Positions 50,943 to 59,371 of a stretch of 64,000 bases of DNA are shown here, one piece after another. The stretch's first letter is position 1. Each line of letters opens with the position of its first letter. The position numbers were made by a program, and so were the translations under genes. The DNA comes from Chitiniphilus eburneus (GTDB lineage Bacteria; Pseudomonadota; Gammaproteobacteria; Burkholderiales; Chitinibacteraceae): positions 17,916 through 81,915 of the forward strand of contig NZ_SUMF01000015.1 of NCBI RefSeq assembly GCF_005048205.1. Reading direction: 5' to 3'. Under the pieces are notes generated by a model. It was not told the DNA's origin. It saw only the letters and a program-made list of their open reading frames with translations, and made no database searches.

Positions 50943-51529
50943 GCCACGATTCGTTACGCGCCCGGCTGCGCCATGCCACCGCGCCGTACCACGCGCGGGT
51001 GGATGCCTGTTTTTCGGTGTTCGATCTGGGGAGCGTCGAGGGCTACCGCGCCTTCCTGGCCGCGCATGCGGCTGCGCTCTGGCCGCTGGAACTTGGCCTG
51101 GAAGCCGCCGGGGTCGAGAACTTGCTGACGGACTGGCCGGCTCGCCGCCGCCGGGGAGCGCTGGCGCGCGATCTGGTGCGCCTGGGCATGGCACCGCCCG
51201 ATGATGGCGGTGTCGTTCCGTTGCGGCTGACGGATGCGGCCGAATGCTGGGGCGCTCTCTACACGCTGGAAGGGTCGCGCCTGGGCGGAACGGTGTTGGC
51301 GCGTCGCGTGGCGACGGCTCCCGTGCTGGCCGGCTGCCTGGATTACCTGAGCCACGGCGCGGGGCAGGCATTGTGGCCCGGCTTTGTCGCACAACTGGAA
51401 CTCGCCGCCGCCCGGCTACCGTGGCCGGCGATCTGCGTTGGCGCCTGCGCCGCGTTCGAGATTTTCGATGTTGCCGCGCACAACACGATTGACAGCGCCA
51501 CACCGCATCTTGCAGGATCAACCTCATGA
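50939..51529 (+). CDS. bphO: Bacterial heme oxygenase (biliverdin-producing)
   Basis: This 196-residue protein cleaves heme to biliverdin, the phytochrome chromophore. The proximal heme ligand is H18 in [10 protein letters not shown]. Helix motif [17 protein letters not shown], which lines the distal side, is the HO signature. The C-terminal residues are [15 protein letters not shown]. It starts inside the stop codon of the hybrid kinase gene (ATGA), so it is translationally coupled with bphP and its partners, guaranteeing chromophore supply. A strong terminator (51670-51704) follows. Confidence 0.94.
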   Translation: MSHDSLRARLRHATAPYHARVDACFSVFDLGSVEGYRAFLAAHAAALWPLELGLEAAGVENLLTDWPARRRRGALARDLVRLGMAPPDDGGVVPLRLTDAAECWGALYTLEGSRLGGTVLARRVATAPVLAGCLDYLSHGAGQALWPGFVAQLELAAARLPWPAICVGACAAFEIFDVAAHNTIDSATPHLAGSTS

Positions 51530-51669
51530 ACGCCTGCCGCCTCCCCCTTCCGCAACAACGACGAGCCGCCGCACGAGCCCGAGCCTGGGCCGGTCGTGGC
51601 GCGTCGTGGACGGGCCGGGAGCCGGAGGCCGCGTCCAGCGCATAACGCCTCCTTCCCCGCTTTTCCCCG

Positions 51670-51704
51670 AAAAGGGCCACGGAAATCACCGTGGCCCTTT
51701 TTGT
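51670..51704 (+). terminator. Rho-independent terminator of the phytochrome operon
   Basis: AAAAGGGCCACGG-AAATCA-CCGTGGCCCTTTT pairs over 13 bp and is followed by a T-rich stretch. It lies 140 bp after bphO and just before the aminotransferase gene. Confidence 0.92.
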
Positions 51705-51737
51705 TTTTCTCCACCGCCCCCAAAAGGAACCGCCGTC

Positions 51738-52952
51738 ATGTCCCCGTTGCAGCGCAAGCAATGCCTGATGAATACCGTGATCCGCCCCGAACTCGTCTTC
51801 GTGCGTGGCCAGGGCGCCTGGCTGTATGACCAGGCCGGGCTGGCTTATCTGGACTGGGTGCAGGGCTGGGCGGTGAACGCGCTGGGCCACTCGCCCGAGG
51901 TGGTGACGGCGGCGCTGGCGCGACAGTCCTCGACGCTGCTCAACGCCAGTCCGGGTTTCTATCACCCGCCATTGCTGGCGTTGGCGGAAAAGCTGGTTGC
52001 CGCCAGCGTGTTCGATCAGGTGTTCTTCATCAATTCCGGGGCCGAAGCCAACGAAGGCGCGATCAAGCTGGCACGCAAGTGGGGCCGGCTGCACAAGGAT
52101 GGCGCCTACGAAATCATCACCTTCGCCAACGGTTACCACGGGCGCACGCTGGCCACGATGTCCGCCACTGGCAAGCCCGGCTGGGACACTTACTATCCGC
52201 CGCAGGTGCCGGGCTTTCCCAAGGCAGGGTTCAACGATCTGGAGAGCGTGGCGGCGCTGATCGGTCCTTCCACCGTGGCAATCATGCTGGAGCCGGTGCA
52301 GGGCGAGGGCGGCGTGATTCCCGCCAGCGAGGCATTCATCCATGGGTTGCGCGCGCTATGCGACCGTCACGGGCTGATTTTGATCTTCGACGAAGTACAG
52401 ACGGGCTGCGGCCGGACAGGCGAGCTGTTTGCCTATCAGCACTACAGCGTGATGCCGGACATCATGACACTGGGCAAGGGCCTGGGGGGCGGCGTGCCGT
52501 TGTCCGCCTTGCTCGCGCGCCAGCAGTACTGCTGCTTCGAGCCGGGGGACCAGGGGGGCACATTCTCCGGCGCGCCGCTGGCGTGCGCGGTGGGCGCCGC
52601 GGTGCTGGATGTGATCGCCCAGCCGGCGTTCCTGGACAACGTGCGTGAACGTGGCCGGCAATTGCATGCGGGCCTGGAACGGTTGTCGGCCCGCCATGGC
52701 CTGGGTGAAGTGCGCGGGCAGGGGTTGCTGCTGGCCCTGGTGCTGCCCGATGGCGATGCACCGGTGCTGGTGGAGCAAGCGCGTGCCCAGGGGCTGCTGC
52801 TCAATGCGCCACGCGCGAACTGCCTGCGCATGATGCCGGCGTTGAATAGCACTGCGGCGGAAATCGAAGAGGGCCTGGTGTTGCTGGATCGCACGCTGGC
52901 GGCCTGGCATCTGCTGCGGCACCCCAGCCCGCGCCGTGCCGAGTTGGCCTGA
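51738..52952 (+). CDS. argD: Acetylornithine/succinyldiaminopimelate-type aminotransferase
   Basis: This 404-residue class III PLP aminotransferase has the family motifs [50 protein letters not shown], and [17 protein letters not shown] with the PLP lysine. It would catalyse N-acetylornithine conversion in arginine synthesis, or a related omega-amino substrate; other class III enzymes look similar. AAAAGGAA precedes the ATG at 51738 by about 7 nt. It stands alone behind the phytochrome terminator, with a 251-bp gap to the AT-rich island beyond. Confidence 0.9.
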   Translation: MSPLQRKQCLMNTVIRPELVFVRGQGAWLYDQAGLAYLDWVQGWAVNALGHSPEVVTAALARQSSTLLNASPGFYHPPLLALAEKLVAASVFDQVFFINSGAEANEGAIKLARKWGRLHKDGAYEIITFANGYHGRTLATMSATGKPGWDTYYPPQVPGFPKAGFNDLESVAALIGPSTVAIMLEPVQGEGGVIPASEAFIHGLRALCDRHGLILIFDEVQTGCGRTGELFAYQHYSVMPDIMTLGKGLGGGVPLSALLARQQYCCFEPGDQGGTFSGAPLACAVGAAVLDVIAQPAFLDNVRERGRQLHAGLERLSARHGLGEVRGQGLLLALVLPDGDAPVLVEQARAQGLLLNAPRANCLRMMPALNSTAAEIEEGLVLLDRTLAAWHLLRHPSPRRAELA

Positions 52953-53248
52953 GCCGCGCGCCATTGCGCTCCTCCCCAAGGGGGACAGCCGGGCGCGGGA
53001 GGTTCCGGCATCCCCGGTCAGCGATAAGCGTGCACGATCCGTGACGTGCTACGGGGGGCTGCTTATCCATTTCCCAGGGCTTGTCTCCCCATAGAGGGAT
53101 GCAAGCCTTTTTTGATCGCCCGCCACCTGCCCACCCGTGGGAGGGGAATGTCAGTCATTTACAACATGTAGGGCCACCATTGGCTTCAGGATTGAAACTA
53201 CATCCGTGGCATAATCATGATTTCTTTTAATTTGCTTATACAAACCTT

Positions 53249-53429
53249 ATGAGATTAGAAATATGGTTTCGTGATGAAATAACCGGCGTTGATAACTTGC
53301 ACCTTTTGCTTTCGTTTCCGGCCAATCCAGCCTCTGACAATTACATTTCCCGATTTTATTGAATTGGCTTGTGATGACATTGAAAATGAAAGAAAAGAGA
53401 TTTCTAAGATAGTGAGGATTGAAAATTGA
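53249..53429 (+). pseudogene. Frameshifted small gene in the AT-rich insert
   Basis: The frame opens MRLEIWFRDEITGVDNLHLL and stops at 53360-53362. Removing one T from the TTTT run at 53354-53357 restores a 59-residue protein that continues ...SRFIELACDDIENERKEIS and ends at 53427-53429. The composition is AT-rich, unlike neighbours. It is a probable decayed foreign gene, or a run-length sequencing error. No family is recognised. Confidence 0.55.
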
Positions 53430-53561
53430 GTGAAAACCTATGGTTATATCGTGAAGGGATATGCCATATGGAATGTGTTATCAAAATCTAGATTTGCATC
53501 CACAGCAATACGTCAATCACTATTTCGGGTTGCAATGCCTTACTTAACGGCATTTTCTTGA
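53430..53561 (+). pseudogene. Short in-frame continuation after a nonsense codon
   Basis: Immediately after the TGA, the same frame continues from GTG for 43 residues (VKTYGYIVKGYAIWNVLSKS...). Either this is a second coupled small gene or the first protein was once ~102 residues and has also gained a stop. The latter suggests a pseudogene. Confidence 0.4.
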
Positions 53562-54203
53562 TCTGCATCAATTGTTTTGCTTGTTGCACCGCAGCATGGC
53601 TTTTTTCCCAAGCGCTTTGATTCAAAATTGAGAAACTTCTGATGTACCTCCCCCGTGGGAGGGGATGATTCTAATCGACTGATTTAAAATACTTTCCATC
53701 CGATTTTCAGCTAAAAAAAGAAGGTAGGGGGCGGGGTGGGATGATCTCCCCTCCTGTTGGTAAGAGTCCTTGGATGTTTTTGCCAGAGCCGACCGCTCGA
53801 GAGATTGATTCGAGCAGTAGGCAATACCAAAGCATGGGCTGTGATTTCAAGTGCCGCGTTTGATCGCTTGTTTGAGCGGCAAGAAGAGCGGCCGTGGTTC
53901 AGCACAAATCCAGAGCAATCTGCTGTCGGTGAAGGAAAGATTCAAACACTATGAGGAAGGAAAGGTAGAAGCCGGAGCAAAGCGGGGCGCCTTGAGTGCA
54001 TCGCCAGGCGCATTGCCTGCTTGCGGGGTCAACAAAAAACGAACCATTGGATGACTGTGCACGCCAGCGCTCGACATCGGGCAGGCTGGGTGGACAGTTG
54101 AAGAGGGCACGCGGGCACCAGAAGCCGGGCCCGCGATGAGTCAGTGCCGAAGCGGTGTGGGGGGCATCACTTCGGCGTCATTGGCATCCGAATCGAGAGA
54201 AGC

Positions 54204-56858
54204 ATGGATAAAATGAACGAACACGTGGCATACCGTGCCGTTGCACAAAAGCTGGTTCCCCCCGATCTGGTCGGGCATGTATTGCAACGCCCCGAACTGA
54301 TGTCCAGGTTGGTGTCGATGCGCGCTCATCGCATCACGGTGCTGCACGCACCGGCCGGGTACGGCAAGACATTCAGCATGCGCATGTTCTACAACCAGTT
54401 GTCCGAAGCGGGCGAACAGGTGGCCTGGGTGTCGATCGACACCGCCGATTGCGACCTGCCACGCCTGTTGCTCCTGCTCCGCGCCGCGTTGTTCGGACTG
54501 GATGGCGGCGGTGAAAAGCTGCTGTTCGAAGCGCCTCCCTGCACCTTGTTCCTGGATGATTTCGAACGACTGCTGAGCAAGGGAGCGGCCTTCAATCCCA
54601 TCGCCCTGTTGGCCGACATCCTGCCCGCCCATGTGCGGCTGGTGCTCGGAACCCGGGTATTGGGCAGCTCCGGCCTGGCGCGCTATCGCGTGTCGCAGGT
54701 ATTGGCCGAACTGGATTGCTCCGTGCTGCGGTTCTCGCGCCAGGAAGCGGATACCTACTTCAAGATGGTGTGCAAGCGGGATTGCCCGCCGGAACTGCTG
54801 GCGTTGGTCTATCAACGCACCGAAGGCTGGCCTGCCGCCCAGCAACTGATCGCTCTGGCATTCAACCAGCCGCGCGCAGGCTTCGATCCGCTGCAAAATG
54901 CGCTGTTGCCGCAGGAGCTGACCGAATACCTGGCGGACGAAGTATTCGAAGTGCAGAGCCGCAACCTGCGGGAATTCCTGCTCGATACCGCCATGCTCTG
55001 CCTCTTTACCGCCGAACTGTGCGATCACCTGCTCCAGCGCAACAACAGCCAGGCGATGATCGACGAATTGCTCGGACAGGGGTTGCCGCTGCAATCGCGT
55101 GCCGATGGCTGGTACAGCTATCACCCGCTGTTTGCCGAACAGTTGCGCCGGATCGGTGCCGAACGGCCAACCCAGGAATCCCGGGAGCTGGCATTGCGTG
55201 CTGGCCACTGGTTCCTGGAAAAGGAACGCCCACACGATGCCATCGGCTATCTGCTGCGCGCGCAAGCCTATGAAGAAGCCATTGCCGTACTGGATTCGGT
55301 GGCGCAATCGATGTTGGTCAGGGCGCAGTTCAATACGCTGATCGACTGGTGCGGCCGCTTGCCGCGACGCATCCTCAAACAGCACCGCATGCTCTGCATC
55401 CTGTACGGCACCGCGCTGGCCTATGCCGGCGAGGGCAGGCAGGCCCGTTTCTGGCTGCGCTATCTTGCCCTGGTCGGCCGAAGCCGGCCGGACGATGTCG
55501 CTTTCAATGAAAGCGTGCGTTCGCTGGAGCTGCTGATACGCCAGTTCGGGCTGCCGGACTACGCCTACGTCAACCGCGTTGTCGAGGAATCGCGCTCCTT
55601 GCTCGAACATGGCAACCCGCTGGTGCGCGGCCGGGAAGCCACGCTGCTGGCCTTGGTCGCGCTTTCGCGCAGCGATTTTGTCCAGGCCGAGCAATGCGTG
55701 ATGGAGGCCAAGCGCATCCACCGTGCGGCCGGCAACATGGTGGGCCTGGGCAACATCTTTTACGTGGAGGCCGCCGTGGCGGCCACGCAGGGACGCCTGG
55801 TCGAAGCGCTGGCGCACATCGATTCCGTGGATCGCATGACCAACCATGCCGACAGCTATGTCGCGCCGGGGCTGTTGCATCTGTTCTCGGCAGGTTTCCG
55901 CATGCAGGTTGCTTATGAACTGGGCCGGATGACCGAGGTGGATGGCTTCCTCAACCGCTACGGCGAAGTGGTCCGCAAGGCTGCATCGTTCCAGTCGGTG
56001 CTATCGCTGGCGCTGGTGGAGGCGCGCATCGCGGCCATGCGCAACAACCCCGGCTTCGCCGTACAACTGCTGGACGATCTGGCCAACTATCACCCGCTGG
56101 CGCAGACCCTGGAAGGCCAGCGTATGATCGATTTCGAACTGGCCCGGCTGGCGATCAACGCCGGCAATCAAAGCAAGATCCAGGCATATGCCGATCTGTT
56201 GCTGCAAACCCCGTTCGATCTGGAACAACTGGCCCATCTCTCGCCCGCCGAGGATGCAGAAGGCGCGGGACTGGCGCATGCGCGACTGATGTTGCATAGC
56301 GGCGGCGACTGGCTGCTGCGCGGGCTGGCGTTGTTGCAGGCGCTGCTGGAGCATGCAGAGCGCAGTGGCCGGCGCTGGCGCCAGAACAAGCTGCTGATCC
56401 TGTATGCGGTGGGCTTGCGCCTGGCAGGCAACGAGCCCGCCGCCTGTGAGGCAATGGGAGAAGCGGTGCGCCTGGCCGGTGAAACCGGTGTGATGCGTTC
56501 CTTCTTCGACGAAGGCCCCAATGCCCTGGCCCTGCTGGGCATGCTCAACCAGCAGAAGGGCCTGGCGCTGACGCCGTCGCAACAGGCGCACTTCGATACC
56601 CTGCTGGGCCAGTTGGCTACGCAGCCGGTATCGCAGCGCCCCATGGGCAGCGCTTCGTTGACGCCGCGCGAGCTGGAGATCCTGCGCGCCCTGGCGGCCG
56701 GTATCTGCAACAAGCGCATTGCCAAGGACATGGATATCGCCCCCAACACCGTGAAGTGGCATCTGGCATCAATCTACTCCAAGTTGCTGGTACGCAACCG
56801 CGTGCAGGCGATCGACCAGGCCCGCCGACAGGGTCTGCTCTATGGCGAGCATGCTTGA
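54204..56858 (+). CDS. MalT-like LuxR-family regulator (LAL/STAND ATPase)
   Basis: This 884-residue regulator has an N-terminal STAND NTPase with Walker A VLHAPAGYGKTFSM, Walker B TLFLDDFERL and an arginine-type RTEGWPAAQQLIALAF segment. A helical TPR-like region (~320-790) follows. The C-terminal LuxR helix-turn-helix is LTPRELEILRALAAGICNKRIAKDMDIAPNTVKWHLASIYSKL. It would bind DNA after an inducer triggers oligomerisation. The inducer and targets are unknown. The start at 54204 (MDKMNEHVAYRAV) has GAGAG upstream. Its last 17 bp overlap the CSS-EAL gene, so the two are co-transcribed. Confidence 0.94.
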   Translation: MDKMNEHVAYRAVAQKLVPPDLVGHVLQRPELMSRLVSMRAHRITVLHAPAGYGKTFSMRMFYNQLSEAGEQVAWVSIDTADCDLPRLLLLLRAALFGLDGGGEKLLFEAPPCTLFLDDFERLLSKGAAFNPIALLADILPAHVRLVLGTRVLGSSGLARYRVSQVLAELDCSVLRFSRQEADTYFKMVCKRDCPPELLALVYQRTEGWPAAQQLIALAFNQPRAGFDPLQNALLPQELTEYLADEVFEVQSRNLREFLLDTAMLCLFTAELCDHLLQRNNSQAMIDELLGQGLPLQSRADGWYSYHPLFAEQLRRIGAERPTQESRELALRAGHWFLEKERPHDAIGYLLRAQAYEEAIAVLDSVAQSMLVRAQFNTLIDWCGRLPRRILKQHRMLCILYGTALAYAGEGRQARFWLRYLALVGRSRPDDVAFNESVRSLELLIRQFGLPDYAYVNRVVEESRSLLEHGNPLVRGREATLLALVALSRSDFVQAEQCVMEAKRIHRAAGNMVGLGNIFYVEAAVAATQGRLVEALAHIDSVDRMTNHADSYVAPGLLHLFSAGFRMQVAYELGRMTEVDGFLNRYGEVVRKAASFQSVLSLALVEARIAAMRNNPGFAVQLLDDLANYHPLAQTLEGQRMIDFELARLAINAGNQSKIQAYADLLLQTPFDLEQLAHLSPAEDAEGAGLAHARLMLHSGGDWLLRGLALLQALLEHAERSGRRWRQNKLLILYAVGLRLAGNEPAACEAMGEAVRLAGETGVMRSFFDEGPNALALLGMLNQQKGLALTPSQQAHFDTLLGQLATQPVSQRPMGSASLTPRELEILRALAAGICNKRIAKDMDIAPNTVKWHLASIYSKLLVRNRVQAIDQARRQGLLYGEHA

Positions 56859-58551
56859 TATGTTCCAGCGAACCGTATTGCGTGCCGAGATGGAGGACGA
56901 GGCCACGATGCCTCGCCCCGGTGGCGGCGCGCAGCGCGGTTTCGCGGCCAAGCGCAAGGTATTGATCATCCTGGCGCTGGCCGTGCCCTTGCTGGTGGCC
57001 AACTATGGGATGTATGGCTGGTCCTCGCTGGCCGTGCGCAAGGAGCTGACCAGTACCGCGCAGAGCGTGGAGGCCCAGGCCGCCCTGGCGCTGAAAGCCG
57101 CCGCAATCACCACCGGGGAGGTTGCTGACGCACGCTACAGCCAGCGCGGCTGTTTCCTGGGCTCGGTCCAGTTGCTGCAACTGAAGGCGCTCAGCAGCCC
57201 CTATGTGCGCTCGCTCAATGTGGTGCGCAACGGCAAGGTCACCTGCTCATCGGTGGGGGGCGCGGTCGATGTCCCCGCCGAACTGTTCGCACCCGGCCTG
57301 GCGTTGCGCACCGGTAGCATCCGGTTGCTGCAAAGTCACTGGTTCGGCCTGGAAGCGCCCGGTATCGCCTATGTGCACATGCGCAATGCGCAAGATGGCG
57401 TGATCAGCATCATGCACGAGCGGTATTTCCGCGATATGGTCGATCTGCCGAGCAAGGATCGCTACCGCAGCGTGGTGCTGCGGCTGGGTGATCAATATGT
57501 CTATGGCGATGGCGGCATGACCGACACGCCCCCGGTTTTCATCAACCAGTTCGTGTCCGTGCGGGATTCGAATGGTGTCCAGGTGTTCGTCGAGGCCTCC
57601 CACAAGCTGCGGATGATGTACCTGACCGACAGCGTGGTCACCTGGAACCTCATTGCCGTCGCGATCGGCCTGCTGATGGCGCTGGCGGTGAACTTCTATT
57701 ACGTACGCGGCCGTTCCTTCGAGCGGATGATGCGCACGGCCATCGCCAATCACGACATCGTGCCCTTCTACCAGCCGGTATACCACGCCGAAGGCGCGCT
57801 GCTGGAGGGTGTGGAAATCCTGGCACGCTGGCATAACCCCGGCGAAGGGTATATCGCGCCCGATGTATTCATCCCCTACGCCGAGCGCATGGGATTGATC
57901 GACAGCCTGACGCTCAGCCTGATCAAGCAGGTGCAGCACGATCTGGAAAACATCATCCACCTGCCCGTGGGCCGGACCGTGGCGTTGAATGTACCGCCCA
58001 CCATGTTCGACAAGCCCGAAATGATCGGTGCGCTGGAACGTTTCTCCGGCTTCCTGCAACAGAATGGCCTGCGGTTGGTGCTGGAAGTCACCGAACGCCA
58101 GTTCGTCGAGCAGGCAGAGACCGAGCGGATCAGCACCTTCTTCGAATGGCTGCATCGGCAAGGCATCCTGATTTCGCTGGATGACTTTGGCACTGGCTAC
58201 AGTTCCATGGGCTATCTCAACCGCTTCAACTTCGACTACCTGAAGATCGATGGCGTCTTCGTCAACGGCATTGGCTCCAGCACCACGGCGGAAGGCGTGC
58301 TCGACACCATCATCCAGATGGCACAGAAACTGGGTATGAAGACCATCGCGGAAAAGGTGGAAACCAAGGAGCAGGTGTTGTACCTGGTGGGGCGGCAGGT
58401 CGATTGTATCCAGGGCTACTATTACGCCAAGCCTGTGCCGGTGACCGAATTGAACCAGTACATCCCCATAGCCGCGCCGATCCATGGCGATGCGACGGAC
58501 GCCGAATCCCCCGTTCCGGTACCAGCGGGCAACGCCGGCAGCGCAGCCTGA
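56842..58551 (+). CDS. CSS-motif EAL-domain c-di-GMP phosphodiesterase
   Basis: This ~569-residue membrane enzyme has TM1 (40-60), a periplasmic CSS sensor (61-264) with C104 and the CSS motif at C135, TM2 (265-287), and a cytoplasmic EAL domain (~305-545). The EAL domain motifs are EILARW (EIL variant), ALNVPP, EVTERQF, LDDFGTGYSS, YLKID, AEKVE and QGYYYAKP. All metal and general-base residues are present, so phosphodiesterase activity (c-di-GMP to pGpG) is likely. CSS proteins are redox-controlled by DsbA/B through the cysteine pair in E. coli. No GGDEF is fused. It starts within the LuxR gene (ATG 56842; 56851 or 56860 alternatives), so the regulator likely controls it. Confidence 0.94.
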   Translation: MASMLDMFQRTVLRAEMEDEATMPRPGGGAQRGFAAKRKVLIILALAVPLLVANYGMYGWSSLAVRKELTSTAQSVEAQAALALKAAAITTGEVADARYSQRGCFLGSVQLLQLKALSSPYVRSLNVVRNGKVTCSSVGGAVDVPAELFAPGLALRTGSIRLLQSHWFGLEAPGIAYVHMRNAQDGVISIMHERYFRDMVDLPSKDRYRSVVLRLGDQYVYGDGGMTDTPPVFINQFVSVRDSNGVQVFVEASHKLRMMYLTDSVVTWNLIAVAIGLLMALAVNFYYVRGRSFERMMRTAIANHDIVPFYQPVYHAEGALLEGVEILARWHNPGEGYIAPDVFIPYAERMGLIDSLTLSLIKQVQHDLENIIHLPVGRTVALNVPPTMFDKPEMIGALERFSGFLQQNGLRLVLEVTERQFVEQAETERISTFFEWLHRQGILISLDDFGTGYSSMGYLNRFNFDYLKIDGVFVNGIGSSTTAEGVLDTIIQMAQKLGMKTIAEKVETKEQVLYLVGRQVDCIQGYYYAKPVPVTELNQYIPIAAPIHGDATDAESPVPVPAGNAGSAA

Positions 58552-58591
58552 GGCACGGCCTGGCCGACTGTCGCCGGGTGGTTCCACCATC

Positions 58592-58620
58592 TTGGTTGTA
58601 GAACATTCGTTCTATAAACT
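58592..58620 (+). promoter_or_regulatory. Promoter and LexA-like operator of imuA-imuB-dnaE2
   Basis: TTGGTT (-35, 58592-58597) and TAAACT (-10, 58615-58620) are spaced by 17 nt. The palindrome TAGAAC-N4-GTTCTA (58599-58614) fills the spacer. It is of the GAAC-N4-GTTC type (LexA boxes of Gram-positive bacteria) rather than CTGT-N8-ACAG. Its location before the SOS mutasome supports LexA control. Confidence 0.65.
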
Positions 58621-58646
58621 AAGGCCATCCCTCTTGAGATGGCATC

Positions 58647-59363
58647 ATGTCCCGGCCCCCCGATTCTCCTCACACCTTGCAGCAGGCAATACGCCAGGGT
58701 GCCGTCTGGCGTGGCGACCGCTGCCCGCCGATCACCGCGCGGCCCAGTGGCTACCCGGCGCTGGATGCCCAGTTGCCCGGCGGCGGCTGGGGGCTGGGAC
58801 AGATCAACGAACTGCTGCATCGGCCCGGCCAGGGCGAGCTGGCGTTATTGCTGCCCGCCTTGCGCCGGGTGGCGGAAGAAGGGCGCCCCATCCTGCTGGT
58901 CGCTCCGCCGTGGATTCCATACGCTCCGGCCTGGGCGCAGGCCGGTATCCCACTGGCGCAACTGGTGTGGATACGCGCCACTGCGGCCGATGCGCTGTGG
59001 GCACTGGAGCAGGCGCTGGCCGAACCCGACTGTGGCGCGGTGCTGGGCTGGGCTGGGCCTCGGCTGGATGATCGCCATGCCCGCAGACTGCAACTGGCGG
59101 CTCGGCGCGGTGGCGGGCTGGGTCTGCTGCTGCGCCATGGCGCGCCGGAAAGCGTGGCCTCGCCATTCCCGTTGCGGCTCGCTGTGGCCGCCCAGGGCGA
59201 CGGCTGGCGCGTGCGCCTGCTCAAACGGCGTGGCCCGCCGCTGAGTGAGCCGCTTTATCTCACCCAGCCCGACAGCTCGTTCCGGCCGCGCCCCGAAAGC
59301 CCGCTCCCCTGCCATGCCGGCCTGCTCGAATTCGACGCCACGCCGCGTCGTCGTGCCGCGTAG
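58647..59363 (+). CDS. imuA: SOS mutasome protein ImuA
   Basis: This 238-residue RecA/SulA-like protein is the first gene of the translesion mutagenesis cassette. It has the ImuA-type opening GYPALDAQLPGGGWGLGQINELL and a helical core (GELALLLPALRRVAEEGRPILLVAPPWIPYAPAW). In other bacteria ImuA assists ImuB/DnaE2, its exact activity being incompletely defined. The ATG at 58647 has GAGATGG upstream. imuB starts 8 bp after its stop. LexA regulation is inferred from the upstream palindrome. Confidence 0.93.
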   Translation: MSRPPDSPHTLQQAIRQGAVWRGDRCPPITARPSGYPALDAQLPGGGWGLGQINELLHRPGQGELALLLPALRRVAEEGRPILLVAPPWIPYAPAWAQAGIPLAQLVWIRATAADALWALEQALAEPDCGAVLGWAGPRLDDRHARRLQLAARRGGGLGLLLRHGAPESVASPFPLRLAVAAQGDGWRVRLLKRRGPPLSEPLYLTQPDSSFRPRPESPLPCHAGLLEFDATPRRRAA

Positions 59364-59371
59364 ACCCCGCC

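Larger units (their letters stand above)
53134..53665. mobile_element. AT-rich insert bounded by 14-bp direct repeats
   Basis: CCCGTGGGAGGGGA occurs at 53134-53147 and again at 53652-53665. The ~500 bp between them is markedly AT-rich, unlike the GC-rich flanks, and contains a decayed small gene. This looks like a horizontally acquired segment; the repeats may be a target duplication or flanking hairpins (each repeat is itself CCC/GGG palindromic). No transposase is present. Confidence 0.45.
52953..54203. other. 1.25-kb gene-poor accessory region
   Basis: The stretch between the aminotransferase and the LuxR gene holds the AT-rich insert and the pseudogene remnants. From 53757 to 54054 two overlapping short frames on the plus strand (65 and 67 codons, the first reading MVRVLGCFCQSRPLERLIRAV) look like pieces of a lost gene. 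Nothing else is supported. Confidence 0.6.

Noticed and set aside
48576..52343. A 1255-codon open frame antisense to the hybrid kinase, bphO and the aminotransferase
   Set aside because: Its composition is typical of a GC-rich antisense shadow and it crosses several real genes and a terminator.
53757..54054. Two short plus-strand frames as real genes
   Set aside because: They overlap in different frames, lack a convincing start site and recognised motifs; treated as remnants.
52953..54203. Insertion sequence
   Set aside because: No transposase or terminal inverted repeats were recognised; only direct repeats and AT-rich composition are seen.
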